Shown: positions 14,460 through 22,414, numbered from the stretch's first letter. The stretch: 34,435 nucleotides of DNA from Thioalkalivibrio denitrificans (GCF_002000365.1 NZ_MVBK01000040.1:1-34435), one strand, 5' to 3'. Notes: a model not told the origin generated them from the sequence alone. A program made the numbers and translations.

Positions 14460-15340
14460 GCGAGGCGCCTTTTCCGGGGTCGCCGGCGGAATTCATGGAT
14501 GAGAAACCAGAGGGTGGAGAGGATGACGGTCAGGCCGACGCCCATGCCGACGAACAGGGAATAATCGAAGTAGTAGCGGTCGGCGGCCGCGTCATAGGTG
14601 GTGCAGAAGAGGCGCACACGGGCGCCCAGGGCTTCGAAGGGGGATTCGGCGCGTCGGGCATCGAACACCAGCTCCTTGAGGGGTTCAACCAGCAGCGGGG
14701 TCTCGAAGACTTCACCGTACACGTGACGGTAGACCACGCGATCCTGGTCCAGCACCGTGACCTTGGCCATGTGATCGAAACCCCGTGGCGTGGCGTAGTA
14801 GATGAATCCCATCTCCGCCGAAAGGGCATCGATGGTGGCCTGGTCGGTGCTGAGGAACTTCCAGTTGGCCGCGTTGCTCATGCCCTGCTGCCTGGCATAG
14901 AGACGCATGGTCTCCGGATTGTCGCGCGCGGTGTCGAAGCCGATGGTCAGGATGGTGAAGCTGTCCTGGCCGAGGGCGTTGCGTGCGATCTGCGCGATCC
15001 GTGACAAGTGCTTGGTGGATATCGTGCAGGTATGGTCGCAGGCGCTGTAGACCATATTGATCAGCACCGGCTGCCCTTCGAAGTCGCTCAGGCGAACTGT
15101 CCTGCCCTCGGTGTCAAGGAACTCATGGTCGCTAAGCGTGCGCCGCAGCGCCGCCTGGCTGTAATCCAGGGCGGCACGGGCATCGAACTCCCGAAAATCC
15201 GCGGAAGCAAAGGATGGCCGACCTGCCAGGACCGCAGCCCCGGCCACGATGAAGAGCAGTGCCAGAAGCAGGGGGGAGAGGCCGCTGCGCGCGTGGGTGC
15301 ACATGGATGCGTCCGAAGGTTGATGTGAGTTCATGAGCAT
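14456..15340 (-). CDS. Sco-family protein with additional C-terminal membrane helix
   Basis: A 294-residue protein with an N-terminal helix (about 22-45), a periplasmic Sco/thioredoxin-like domain with C101 and C105 in SACDHTC and H190 in FDHMAK, and a second helix close to the C terminus (about 263-283) followed by a basic tail. The copper/thiol set of Sco proteins is thus kept, but the protein is longer than usual and anchored at both ends. It probably matures CuA of the oxidase-like complex encoded upstream. ATGs at 15340 and 15334 are both possible. It lies 55 bp after the heme O synthase gene in the leftward operon. Confidence 0.82.
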   Translation of the reverse strand: MLMNSHQPSDASMCTHARSGLSPLLLALLFIVAGAAVLAGRPSFASADFREFDARAALDYSQAALRRTLSDHEFLDTEGRTVRLSDFEGQPVLINMVYSACDHTCTISTKHLSRIAQIARNALGQDSFTILTIGFDTARDNPETMRLYARQQGMSNAANWKFLSTDQATIDALSAEMGFIYYATPRGFDHMAKVTVLDQDRVVYRHVYGEVFETPLLVEPLKELVFDARRAESPFEALGARVRLFCTTYDAAADRYYFDYSLFVGMGVGLTVILSTLWFLIHEFRRRPRKRRLA

Positions 15341-15395
15341 GCGGTTCGGCGGAACCCTTGGGACTCCGTTATGGGTGTTTCAGGCACCCGGCGCC

Positions 15396-16262
15396 TCAGC
15401 CGAGCAGCCAGGCATCCAGGATCGCGGCCGTGAGCAGAATCGTTAACTGGATCAGCGAGGCATGGAAATTCTGCATTGCCTTGCGGGGCGTGGGGTCCCG
15501 AAGCAGTTCGATGTTCCTGTAAAGGAAGAATATCCCGCCTGTGATCGCGCCGAGCAGGTAAAGCCAGCCCATGCCGTACCAGAAGGGAATCAGGGATACG
15601 CCGACCAGGAGCAGCGTGTTGATGAAGATGGCCTGTGCGGCGCGATAATCACCCACCACCACCGGCAGCATCGGCACACCCGCGGCTTCGTAGTCCTTGT
15701 GCAGGACGATGGCAAGGCTCCAGAAGTGGGAAGGCGTCCACAGAAAGAGCACGACGGCCAGCAGGATCGGCACCGCGCTGAGGCCGGGATCGACCGCGGC
15801 GGCTCCGGCGAGGACGGCAAAACTGCCGGCCAGGCCGCCCAGCACGATATTGAGCCAGGTCCTGCGCTTGAGCCACGCCGTGTAGACAACGGCGTAGAAG
15901 AAGGCGCCCAGAAATACGTACAGGGCGGCCATCAGATTGAGGGAAACGGCCGCCAGCACCACCGATGCCAGGAGCATCAGGGCGATGATGACCAGGAAAT
16001 AAGGTCCGTGACGAATGGCCCCGGTCACGAAGGGGCGGTTGGCGGTACGGGCCATGCGGGCGTCCAGATCCCGCTCCACGTACTGGTTGTAGCCGCCGGC
16101 GCTGGCCGAGGATATCAGCACGGCGAGGGCGAGGGCCACGATCTGCCATAACTCAGGCGTCGGCCCCGGTGTGACTGCGATACCGGCCAGCGCGGTGAAG
16201 GTGATCGTGACACCAATACGTAGCTTGAATACGTTGGCAAGCTGCCTGGCAATACCGCTCAT
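15396..16262 (-). CDS. ctaB: Heme O synthase (protoheme IX farnesyltransferase)
   Basis: A 288-residue polytopic UbiA-family prenyltransferase. The diagnostic NQYVERDLDARMART motif lies in the first cytoplasmic loop, and a second polar loop carries the HKDYEAAGVPMLP motif. It attaches a farnesyl group to heme b to give heme O, the precursor of heme A. The start at 16262 is preferred, since GAGG lies upstream and the family begins here; a longer frame to 16328 has no support. Its ATG overlaps the stop of a possible small gene (16259-16423). Its place directly after the catalytic subunit means the encoded enzyme probably uses heme O or A. Confidence 0.92.
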   Translation of the reverse strand: MSGIARQLANVFKLRIGVTITFTALAGIAVTPGPTPELWQIVALALAVLISSASAGGYNQYVERDLDARMARTANRPFVTGAIRHGPYFLVIIALMLLASVVLAAVSLNLMAALYVFLGAFFYAVVYTAWLKRRTWLNIVLGGLAGSFAVLAGAAAVDPGLSAVPILLAVVLFLWTPSHFWSLAIVLHKDYEAAGVPMLPVVVGDYRAAQAIFINTLLLVGVSLIPFWYGMGWLYLLGAITGGIFFLYRNIELLRDPTPRKAMQNFHASLIQLTILLTAAILDAWLLG

Positions 16263-16423
16263 GCTAGCCTCACGTTGCTTGGCAACCGGCCGTCCACGGA
16301 CCTTCCCGTCGCAACCAACACGATGCACGGGTCCGTCGTCCAGTGGCTGCGGCCAATGGTATGGGTGGAGGTGTCCCTGCTTCCGGGGTCATGGTCACCG
16401 GGCTGTAGCCAATGGATGTGCAT
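16259..16423 (-). CDS. Possible small coupled reading frame before heme O synthase
   Basis: A 54-codon frame starts at ATG 16423 after GGAGAGG and ends in a TGA that overlaps the heme O synthase start as ATGA. The product is hydrophilic and His-rich at its start (MHIHWLQPGDHD) and has no helix or known motif. The ribosome site and the 4-bp overlap favour translation. The lack of any recognisable family leaves open that it is only a coupling leader or chance. Confidence 0.4.
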   Translation of the reverse strand: MHIHWLQPGDHDPGSRDTSTHTIGRSHWTTDPCIVLVATGRSVDGRLPSNVRLA

Positions 16424-16505
16424 GCCCCTCTCCAGTTCCCCGTCCGGTCCCGGACGGCCCCCGATGGATGCGGGGCCGCCCGGAGCGGATCAGTGGCTCC
16501 CTGCG

Positions 16506-18206
16506 TCAGCTCATCGGCCAGACGGAGGACAGGTAGCCGAAGTTGAGGAAGAAGTACACGACGAATGTCGCCAGGAACACCAGGGCCAGGATGAAGGTTC
16601 CCGGGGCCACGAAACCTGCCACGCCGATATTGCTGTGATCGGGTGCGGGTTCGGCCCTCGGAAGCCGTGCCGGCCGTTTGGTGGTGTACTCGCTCTTCTC
16701 GCTCACGCGTTTGCCGAACAGAATGGTCCCCACCATGATGATGATGAAGGCCGCGGCGCCGATCGAGGATATTACCCCGAAGAATCCCGCGAGGCCCATC
16801 ATCATGTGCGCAGTGCCACCATATTCAAAGCTGAACGGCGAGCCGGCGAAGGCCATGTCCCAATGGCGTCGTGACACGCCGAGCGTTCCGGCACCCATCT
16901 GGAACAGCCCCATGAGGGAGGTTCCTATACCGAACAGGTAGGGTTGCCATTTCGCCAGGGTGGGCAACACCAGTTCTCGCTGGAACAGGGCAGGCACGAG
17001 ATAGTAACTGATCGCCATGAAGGCCAGTGTCGTACCCACCGCCACAGTCGGATGGAAGTGGCCGGGCACGTACATGGTGTTATGGATGATCAGGTTGAGC
17101 TGCTCCGTACCCATGATGACGCCGGTGATGCCGCCCAGGAAGCCGAAGCCCACCAGCGAGATGAACATGCCGGAGAACACCGGGTTGCCCCAGGGCGCCT
17201 TGCGCAGCCACTCGAACAGGCCGTTGTTGAGACCCTTCTCACGCTGCGAGACCTCGATGGCGCCGGGCACCGTCAGGCCATGGATCATGGAGGCCAGCAC
17301 CGCCAGGTACATGGCGTAGGAGGTGTTGAACAGCTTCCACTCGGTGCCGACGCCCGGATCCACCAGGATGTGATGGGCGGAAGCCAGCTGCAGGAAGAAG
17401 ATGTACAGCAGGAAGGCCATGCGGCTGACGCGTTCCGACATGGGCCGCGCGCCGAACACGATGGCGGCGATGGCGTACCACACCGAAATGTGTGCCGCGA
17501 CATTGATCTGCTGCGACGAGTGCCCCATGGCCCACCAGATCACCCGGTACATCAACGGATCGATCTGGCTGATGTAGCCGACCGACCAGAGGAAGGTGGG
17601 TACCAGGATCACGGCGCCCGACGCGATGGTGAAGATCGCGATGATGCAGGCGGTGAGCGCGCCGAAGGTCACCAGGGGAATGGAGCCTTCATAGGTGCGC
17701 TCGGCCCTGGCGATCACCAGGGTGCCCAGGAAGATGAAACAGCCTATCAGGGCGCCTACTGCAAAAATGATCAGACCCAGATAGAACTGTGGCGCCGCCG
17801 GCATGGGCACGTAGGAGGTCATCATGACGCTCGAGCCGCCCTGCAGGATGGCTATTGCCGTCATGGCCGCGCCGATCATCATCAGGCCGAAGGCCAGCCA
17901 GCCGAGCCGGGGTGTGGCCAATCGACTTCGGAGCAATGTACTGGCGCAGAAATACAGCAGTGCGATCTCGAAGAAGATGATCCACACCAGCAGGGTGATG
18001 ACGCCGTGTCCGGTAAGTGCCTGGTAGAAGGTGTCCGGCCCGAGCAGGTGCACGGCCTGCCATCGGGTCAGCACGACCAGCAGCCCGAGGAAGCCTCCGA
18101 CCAGCAGGAATACCACGGCGGCGACGGCGTTGGCCTTGATCAGGTTCTCCGCCGGCCTGTGAAATATGAGCCCGGTACGCGGGCAAGTTCGGAATTGTTC
18201 TCTCAT
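16506..18206 (-). CDS. Heme-copper superfamily catalytic subunit lacking the active-site Tyr; probable NO reductase
   Basis: A 566-residue protein with about 14 helices. The metal ligands are all present: H67 (in TGHGV) and H385 for the low-spin heme, H383 for the active-site heme (PGHFHP), and H229, H278 and H279 for CuB. The VDPG sequence after the paired histidines and PGHFH are B-family (ba3-like) traits. The motif GHPxVY, whose Tyr is cross-linked to a CuB histidine in A- and B-family oxygen reductases, reads GHSSQQIN, so Gln233 takes the Tyr position. Loss of this Tyr is the hallmark of B-family-derived nitric oxide reductases such as eNOR. The proposed reaction is 2 NO + 2 e- + 2 H+ to N2O + H2O in the inner membrane. 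It lies 15 bp after the CuA subunit gene. An oxygen reductase with a displaced Tyr is the main alternative. Confidence 0.88.
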   Translation of the reverse strand: MREQFRTCPRTGLIFHRPAENLIKANAVAAVVFLLVGGFLGLLVVLTRWQAVHLLGPDTFYQALTGHGVITLLVWIIFFEIALLYFCASTLLRSRLATPRLGWLAFGLMMIGAAMTAIAILQGGSSVMMTSYVPMPAAPQFYLGLIIFAVGALIGCFIFLGTLVIARAERTYEGSIPLVTFGALTACIIAIFTIASGAVILVPTFLWSVGYISQIDPLMYRVIWWAMGHSSQQINVAAHISVWYAIAAIVFGARPMSERVSRMAFLLYIFFLQLASAHHILVDPGVGTEWKLFNTSYAMYLAVLASMIHGLTVPGAIEVSQREKGLNNGLFEWLRKAPWGNPVFSGMFISLVGFGFLGGITGVIMGTEQLNLIIHNTMYVPGHFHPTVAVGTTLAFMAISYYLVPALFQRELVLPTLAKWQPYLFGIGTSLMGLFQMGAGTLGVSRRHWDMAFAGSPFSFEYGGTAHMMMGLAGFFGVISSIGAAAFIIIMVGTILFGKRVSEKSEYTTKRPARLPRAEPAPDHSNIGVAGFVAPGTFILALVFLATFVVYFFLNFGYLSSVWPMS

Positions 18207-18221
18207 TGACGTAGCCCCCGA

Positions 18222-18764
18222 TCAATCAACGACATAGATTTTGCCGAGCATCTGGTGGTGCAGGATGCCGCAGTACTCGTTACATACAATGGTGAACTCA
18301 CCCGAACTGTCGGGGGTGATGGTGATCACCGTCTCGTAGCCCGGCAGGATCTGCATGTTGATGTTGAGTGGCTGCAGAGAGAAGCCGTGCTGCCAGTCCA
18401 TCGATGACATGTGCAGGCGGTAAGTCTCGCCCTTTCGCAACTCCAGGGCCGGATACCAGTCCCAGAGACGTGCCAGGAGGTAGACGTCGCTGCCGGCGGG
18501 AGGACGAACCACCGGAATATTGCGGTCGGTGACGTGCCGTACGGTATGGTTCTGGACCATTTCCTCCACCTTGACGGAGAAGGCGGCAGGCGTGGTCCGA
18601 TAGGCTTCGCCCTTGTAGTTCTGTTTTCCGTATACGTGCCAGTACGGCATCATGAAAAACATGATCAGACACCAGACCAGCGCGATGGCGACCCAGGTGC
18701 CCTCCGCCCGGTCGATGGGCTGTTTCCACCAGATGCGTTCTGAGGGTGGCAATATCGCAGACAT
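18222..18764 (-). CDS. CuA-containing subunit II of the heme-copper enzyme
   Basis: A 180-residue protein with one membrane helix (about 23-42) and a periplasmic cupredoxin domain. The binuclear CuA ligands are complete: H126 in WQHGF, then C161, E163, C165, H169 and M172 in CNEYCGILHHQM. It should accept electrons from a periplasmic cytochrome c or cupredoxin and pass them to the low-spin heme. No such donor is encoded in the window. AAGGGG about ten bases before the ATG could be the ribosome site. It is transcribed between the one-helix subunit (37 bp upstream) and the catalytic subunit. Confidence 0.92.
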   Translation of the reverse strand: MSAILPPSERIWWKQPIDRAEGTWVAIALVWCLIMFFMMPYWHVYGKQNYKGEAYRTTPAAFSVKVEEMVQNHTVRHVTDRNIPVVRPPAGSDVYLLARLWDWYPALELRKGETYRLHMSSMDWQHGFSLQPLNINMQILPGYETVITITPDSSGEFTIVCNEYCGILHHQMLGKIYVVD

Positions 18765-18801
18765 GTGGATTATCCCCTTGTTATGACTCGTGGGCGGTCG
18801 A

Positions 18802-18984
18802 TCACTGGGCCATGGGAATGGAGATGATCTCCATGATCCCCCAGACGATGTAAAAGACCGTGGGCATCGCTATACCGATGAACAGCAGCAGAAAGGGATT
18901 GTCCAGAAGATGCTGCATTGCGGGTATGCGCTCGATCTCTTCTTCTTGCCCTTCATCGGGCTCGCGGTTCTCTATATCGCTCAT
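18802..18984 (-). CDS. Single-helix small subunit (subunit IIa-like)
   Basis: A 60-residue protein with an acidic N-terminal half (NREPDEGQEEEIER) and one helix (about 30-54, NPFLLLFIGIAMPTVFYIVW). In B-family enzymes a single-helix subunit IIa replaces the missing helix of subunit II and is encoded just before it, as here. The ATG at 18984 is preferred to the TTG at 18990 because AGGAGGG ends six bases before it. It is the first gene of the leftward operon. Confidence 0.7.
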   Translation of the reverse strand: MSDIENREPDEGQEEEIERIPAMQHLLDNPFLLLFIGIAMPTVFYIVWGIMEIISIPMAQ

Positions 18985-19527
18985 GATCAACCCTCCTGCT
19001 GAACGGCTCTCGATTGGTGGACGGACAAACTACCGGCAAATCAGTTGTTCAGTGTTTTCCGGGACGCAGACGGCCCTCGCGGTCAGCCATGGCCGGCTTG
19101 TCGCCCCCCGGGTTCTGGCCGGAGCGGCGGGTGTGTTGCCCGGTGAATCTTGTTAATGTGGCATTTCACACACACCTTTTAGCGCATCCTAGCCAAGGAT
19201 CGGAGCCCTTCGGTAGAAATAAAGAATTGCTCCTTGATCTGCATCAAAATGCGAACGGCATCAGGCTGGGCAGAAATGCTCCAATCATTGTCTATCCAGG
19301 CTGGCAGGGGGCCTGTCCGCACCGTCCCGCATGGACTTGCGGCGCGGCCTGAACCTATCCACTATGGCGCCAGCCGGGGGCGTCGCGGTGGCGGCCCTTG
19401 GGCCCGGCCCGCATGGACGGTGCGGTGGAATGCTCCGAAGCCATGAAACAGGCGACGCGCCCAGTCCTTCGGGTCGTGGGAACCTCCAGAACCATGAATT
19501 AACGAGTCATCTCGGGAAGAAAGCATC
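18985..19527. other. 543-bp divergent control region
   Basis: This spacer separates the leftward heme-copper operon from the rightward lipoprotein/heme A synthase operon and contains no credible gene. It holds the FNR box at 19234-19247. On the reverse strand TAGGAT at 19191-19186 lies 52 bp from the box centre, the spacing of a box near -61.5, but the -35 region is weak. A 9-bp inverted repeat (19319-19327 with 19415-19423) is of doubtful meaning. Confidence 0.6.
19234..19247. promoter_or_regulatory. Consensus FNR/ANR box
   Basis: TTGAT-CTGC-ATCAA is an exact match to the FNR consensus TTGAT-N4-ATCAA. It lies 250 bp before the first gene of the leftward operon and 281 bp before the lipoprotein gene, so it could serve either or both. 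Confidence 0.7.
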
Positions 19528-20199
19528 ATGAAACGACCCAATCTCACCCGGTGCGGCCGTCCGGCGGTGACCGTCTGCGCCGTCCTGCTGCTGGCCGGTT
19601 GCGGCCAGTCCCAGCCGATCGAGTTCCTGTTCGAACCCGTGGGTTCCGACGGCGAGGAATACACGGGCGGCGGTTCCTTTTCCCGCGATCCGTGGCAATG
19701 TGTCCGGGATCTGCGCACCAGTCTGGTCTGGGAGGTCAAGACCCGTGAGCCGGGGCTGCATCATGCCGACCATACCTATACCTGGCATTTCAGTGATGAT
19801 TCAGGGGTTTACAATCGGGGTGACCCCGGCAGGCAGGACGGCGGCGAGTGCACGGGCAGCGCCTGCGACACGCAGGCGTATGTCGAGGCCGTGAATGAGC
19901 AAGGCCTGTGCGGCCACCACGACTGGCGCCTGCCGACCAAGGAGGAACTCGGCAGCCTGGTCGATCCGCGCATCCGTCCCCCCGGCCCCACGCTGGACAT
20001 ACGCTATTTCCCGCACATGAAATCGGCGGAGTACTGGACGTCCACGACCTATGCCTACCATGCGCCCACGGCGTGGGTCTGGGGTTTCGAGCACGGGCTG
20101 GACCGCGTCGATTACAAGCATGAGCCGAAACACATCATGCTGGTGCGCGGGGAGGTCGAGCTCAAGGATCTGCCGAAATCGCCGCGCCAGCGGCGCTGA
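19528..20199 (+). CDS. Lipoprotein with DUF1566 (Lcl_C) domain
   Basis: A 223-residue protein with a lipoprotein signal (LLLAGC, acylated C25) and a DUF1566/Lcl_C-like domain (about 55-207), recognised from CVRDLRTSLVWEVKT, HHDWRLPTKEELGSLVD and the WTSTTYAY block. The domain is related to C-type-lectin-like folds of unknown ligand. Only 9 bp separate it from the first heme A synthase, so it belongs to that operon. This is an odd partner and may point to a surface or periplasmic role in the same respiratory condition. A GGGAAGA lies before the ATG. Confidence 0.85.
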   Translation: MKRPNLTRCGRPAVTVCAVLLLAGCGQSQPIEFLFEPVGSDGEEYTGGGSFSRDPWQCVRDLRTSLVWEVKTREPGLHHADHTYTWHFSDDSGVYNRGDPGRQDGGECTGSACDTQAYVEAVNEQGLCGHHDWRLPTKEELGSLVDPRIRPPGPTLDIRYFPHMKSAEYWTSTTYAYHAPTAWVWGFEHGLDRVDYKHEPKHIMLVRGEVELKDLPKSPRQRR

Positions 20200-20208
20200 G
20201 GGCCCAAC

Positions 20209-21228
20209 GTGCAGGGGTCGACACCGAGCGGTTTCTCGCGCCTTGCGCTCGGCATCCTGCTGCTGGCACTGGCACTGAGCCTCGTCAGTGTTCACATCCG
20301 TCTGCTGAATGCGGGCCTGGGCTGCCCGGAGTGGCCGGACTGCTATGGGCAACTGAGCCAGGTGATGGCGGCGGGAAACGGGCCAGGGGCCGTTGAGCCT
20401 TCGGCCCGCGCGGCGCCCCCATGGGCCACCGTGGCCCACCGTCTGCTGGCAACGGCACTGGCGCTGATGATCCCGGTGCTGGCCTTCAGTGTGCTGCGCC
20501 AGGGCGGGCATGCGCCGGAGCGTAGGCGCCTGGCACTGGCGATGCTGGCATTGATGGTGGTACTCGCCGTGCTCGGTATCTGGTCTTCCGGCCTTCAGTT
20601 GCCGGCTGTGGTCCTCGCGAACTTCGCCGGGGGCATTGCGCTGGTCGGGTTGGCGTGGTGGCTTTATCTGGGCACGCTGTCGCCCCGGGCTCCGCCACGG
20701 CCGCCGGCCGGCGCCGGGTTGCGGCGCGGGGTTCGGGTTGCAACGGCGCTGTTGATTGCGCAGTTGCTGCTCGGCGGCCTGGTCACGGCCTATTTCGCCG
20801 GCATGGCCTGCGGGACATCCATCACCTGCAACGGGGCGTGGCCGCGGTTGCCGTTCATCGAGCTTGCCGCCCTGTTCCGGCCGCTGGAGCTGGATGCGCT
20901 CGGCCGGGTGGTCATGGACGACAGCCGGGCCGGACTGCTCATGACCCATCGTATGCTCGGATTGACGCTGCTGCCGATCATCGCCGCATGTGCGTTTCTG
21001 GCCTGGCAATCGGGTCGGTGGCTTTCGGCGGCGGTTCTCTTGATAATTGTCATGGCCACAATCTTGCTTGGCGTGGTTACCATACATTCCGAGCTCGCCC
21101 CGGGGCTCGCGCTGGGGCATTACGCCCTGGCGCTTACATTGCTCATGACCCTGCTTTGGCTTGGACATGACATGGCGCATGAGCGCCTGCGCAGTGTAGG
21201 GGCTGCCCGTGTATTGAACCCTGCCTGA
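20209..21228 (+). CDS. ctaA: Heme A synthase-like protein, cysteine-pair type (CtaA/Cox15 family)
   Basis: A 339-residue protein with about eight helices in two similar halves, as in CtaA. Two cysteine pairs lie in the extracytoplasmic loops, C39/C45 in GCPEWPDC and C201/C207 in CGTSITC. This is the type seen in Bacillus CtaA, where a loop disulfide matters for function. Histidines H84 (VAHRLL), H246 (THRMLG), H276 (TIHSE) and H286 (GHYAL) are candidate heme ligands. It starts with GTG at 20209 after GAGGG. The enzyme oxidises the C8 methyl of heme O to the formyl of heme A. A second, different heme A synthase gene follows after 15 bp. Confidence 0.82.
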   Translation: MQGSTPSGFSRLALGILLLALALSLVSVHIRLLNAGLGCPEWPDCYGQLSQVMAAGNGPGAVEPSARAAPPWATVAHRLLATALALMIPVLAFSVLRQGGHAPERRRLALAMLALMVVLAVLGIWSSGLQLPAVVLANFAGGIALVGLAWWLYLGTLSPRAPPRPPAGAGLRRGVRVATALLIAQLLLGGLVTAYFAGMACGTSITCNGAWPRLPFIELAALFRPLELDALGRVVMDDSRAGLLMTHRMLGLTLLPIIAACAFLAWQSGRWLSAAVLLIIVMATILLGVVTIHSELAPGLALGHYALALTLLMTLLWLGHDMAHERLRSVGAARVLNPA

Positions 21229-21243
21229 ACGAGGACCGGACCG

Positions 21244-22359
21244 TTGGCTACCTACGAAGCTCTCCAGAGAAACGACCGGCAGATCGCCGTGTGGCTGCTG
21301 GCCTGTTGTGCCCTCGTCTTCGTCATTGTGGTCGTGGGTGGGCTGACGCGGTTGACGGGATCGGGCCTCTCGATGGTCGAGTGGAATCCGATCTTCGGCC
21401 TGTTTCCCCCCATGAGTGATGCCGAGTGGCAGGCCGTGTTTGAGCAGTACCGGACGTCCCCCGAGTATCTCCACGTCAACAGGGGCATGACGGTTGAAGA
21501 GTTCAAGGGCATCTACTGGCTGGAGTACATACACCGAATGATCGGGCGCGGTATCGGTCTGGCCTTCCTGCTGCCGATGCTTTACTTCTGGGTACGCGGC
21601 AAGATCGAGGCTTCCCTGCGTCCCAAGCTGGTGGCCATGTTCGTGCTGGGTGGCCTGCAGGGCGTGCTGGGCTGGTACATGGTCAAGAGTGGGTTGATCG
21701 ATGTGCCCCAGGTGAGTCCCTACCGGCTCACCGCCCACCTGGGCCTGGCCGTGGTGATCTATGCCTACATGCTCTGGGTGGCCATGGATTTGCTGAGCCG
21801 GGGGCGGCCCACGGCCGCGCCCCCGCAAGGACAGTCACCCGTGCTGCGTCGCGTGGTGATGGTGGTCACGGGCTTTGCCTTCGTAACCATTCTGTCCGGC
21901 GGTTTCGTGGCGGGCACCAAGGCCGGGTACGCCTTCAGTACGTTCCCCCTGATGCAGGGCCAGTGGATTCCGGACGGGCTGTTCACGCAGGAGCCGCTGT
22001 GGAGGAACTTCTTCGAGAACATCCTCACCGTCCAGTTCACCCACCGGGTGCTGGCCATGGGCCTGTTGCTCGCGGTCTTCCTGATGTGGTTGCTGGCCTG
22101 GCGCCTTGAACCGCGCGGGGGAATGCGCCTCGGTTTTCACCTGGCGCTGGGAGCGGTTGTGGTGCAGGTGATCCTGGGCATCTCCACCTTGCTGATGTAC
22201 GTTCCCATCTCACTGGCGTCCGCCCATCAGGCATGGGCGCTGGTGCTGTTCACCGTGTTGTTGGTGCTCGTGCACCGGTTGCGGCAGCCGGTGGCCGCGG
22301 CCCACGCCGAGGCCCGGGCGGCGGCATCCACCCGGCAGGTGGAGGCATCGGGGGCGTAA
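21244..22359 (+). CDS. ctaA: Heme A synthase, Cox15 type without loop cysteines
   Basis: A 371-residue protein with the alphaproteobacterial/mitochondrial Cox15 signature GGLTRLTGSGLSMVEW near residues 32-47, IHRMIGR, and the late QFTHRVLA and SAHQAWA motifs that carry heme-ligand histidines. It has no cysteine pairs in the loops, unlike its upstream neighbour. It starts with TTG at 21244, with GAGGA upstream. Having both heme A synthase types side by side is unusual. They may act in sequence, form a heterodimer, or make different heme products. The Ala-rich tail after about residue 345 is probably disordered. Confidence 0.88.
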   Translation: MATYEALQRNDRQIAVWLLACCALVFVIVVVGGLTRLTGSGLSMVEWNPIFGLFPPMSDAEWQAVFEQYRTSPEYLHVNRGMTVEEFKGIYWLEYIHRMIGRGIGLAFLLPMLYFWVRGKIEASLRPKLVAMFVLGGLQGVLGWYMVKSGLIDVPQVSPYRLTAHLGLAVVIYAYMLWVAMDLLSRGRPTAAPPQGQSPVLRRVVMVVTGFAFVTILSGGFVAGTKAGYAFSTFPLMQGQWIPDGLFTQEPLWRNFFENILTVQFTHRVLAMGLLLAVFLMWLLAWRLEPRGGMRLGFHLALGAVVVQVILGISTLLMYVPISLASAHQAWALVLFTVLLVLVHRLRQPVAAAHAEARAAASTRQVEASGA

Positions 22360-22414
22360 CCCTCATCTCGACGCCCTCGCGCCAAACGGTGACGAGACAG
22401 GCGGGTGAGTGTCT

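Noticed and set aside
16506-18206. Annotation as an ordinary cytochrome c oxidase subunit I
   Set aside because: The cross-linked Tyr of GHPxVY is replaced by Gln, so oxygen reductase function should not be assumed.
16944-18209. 421-codon open frame on the + strand opposite the catalytic subunit
   Set aside because: It is a His/Gln/Asp-rich antisense shadow of a membrane protein gene in GC-rich DNA; the opposite strand has a full set of family motifs.
19801-21828. 675-codon open frame on the - strand opposite the lipoprotein and heme A synthases
   Set aside because: Low-complexity His/Gln/Arg-rich product and no ribosome site; the + strand genes have clear motifs.
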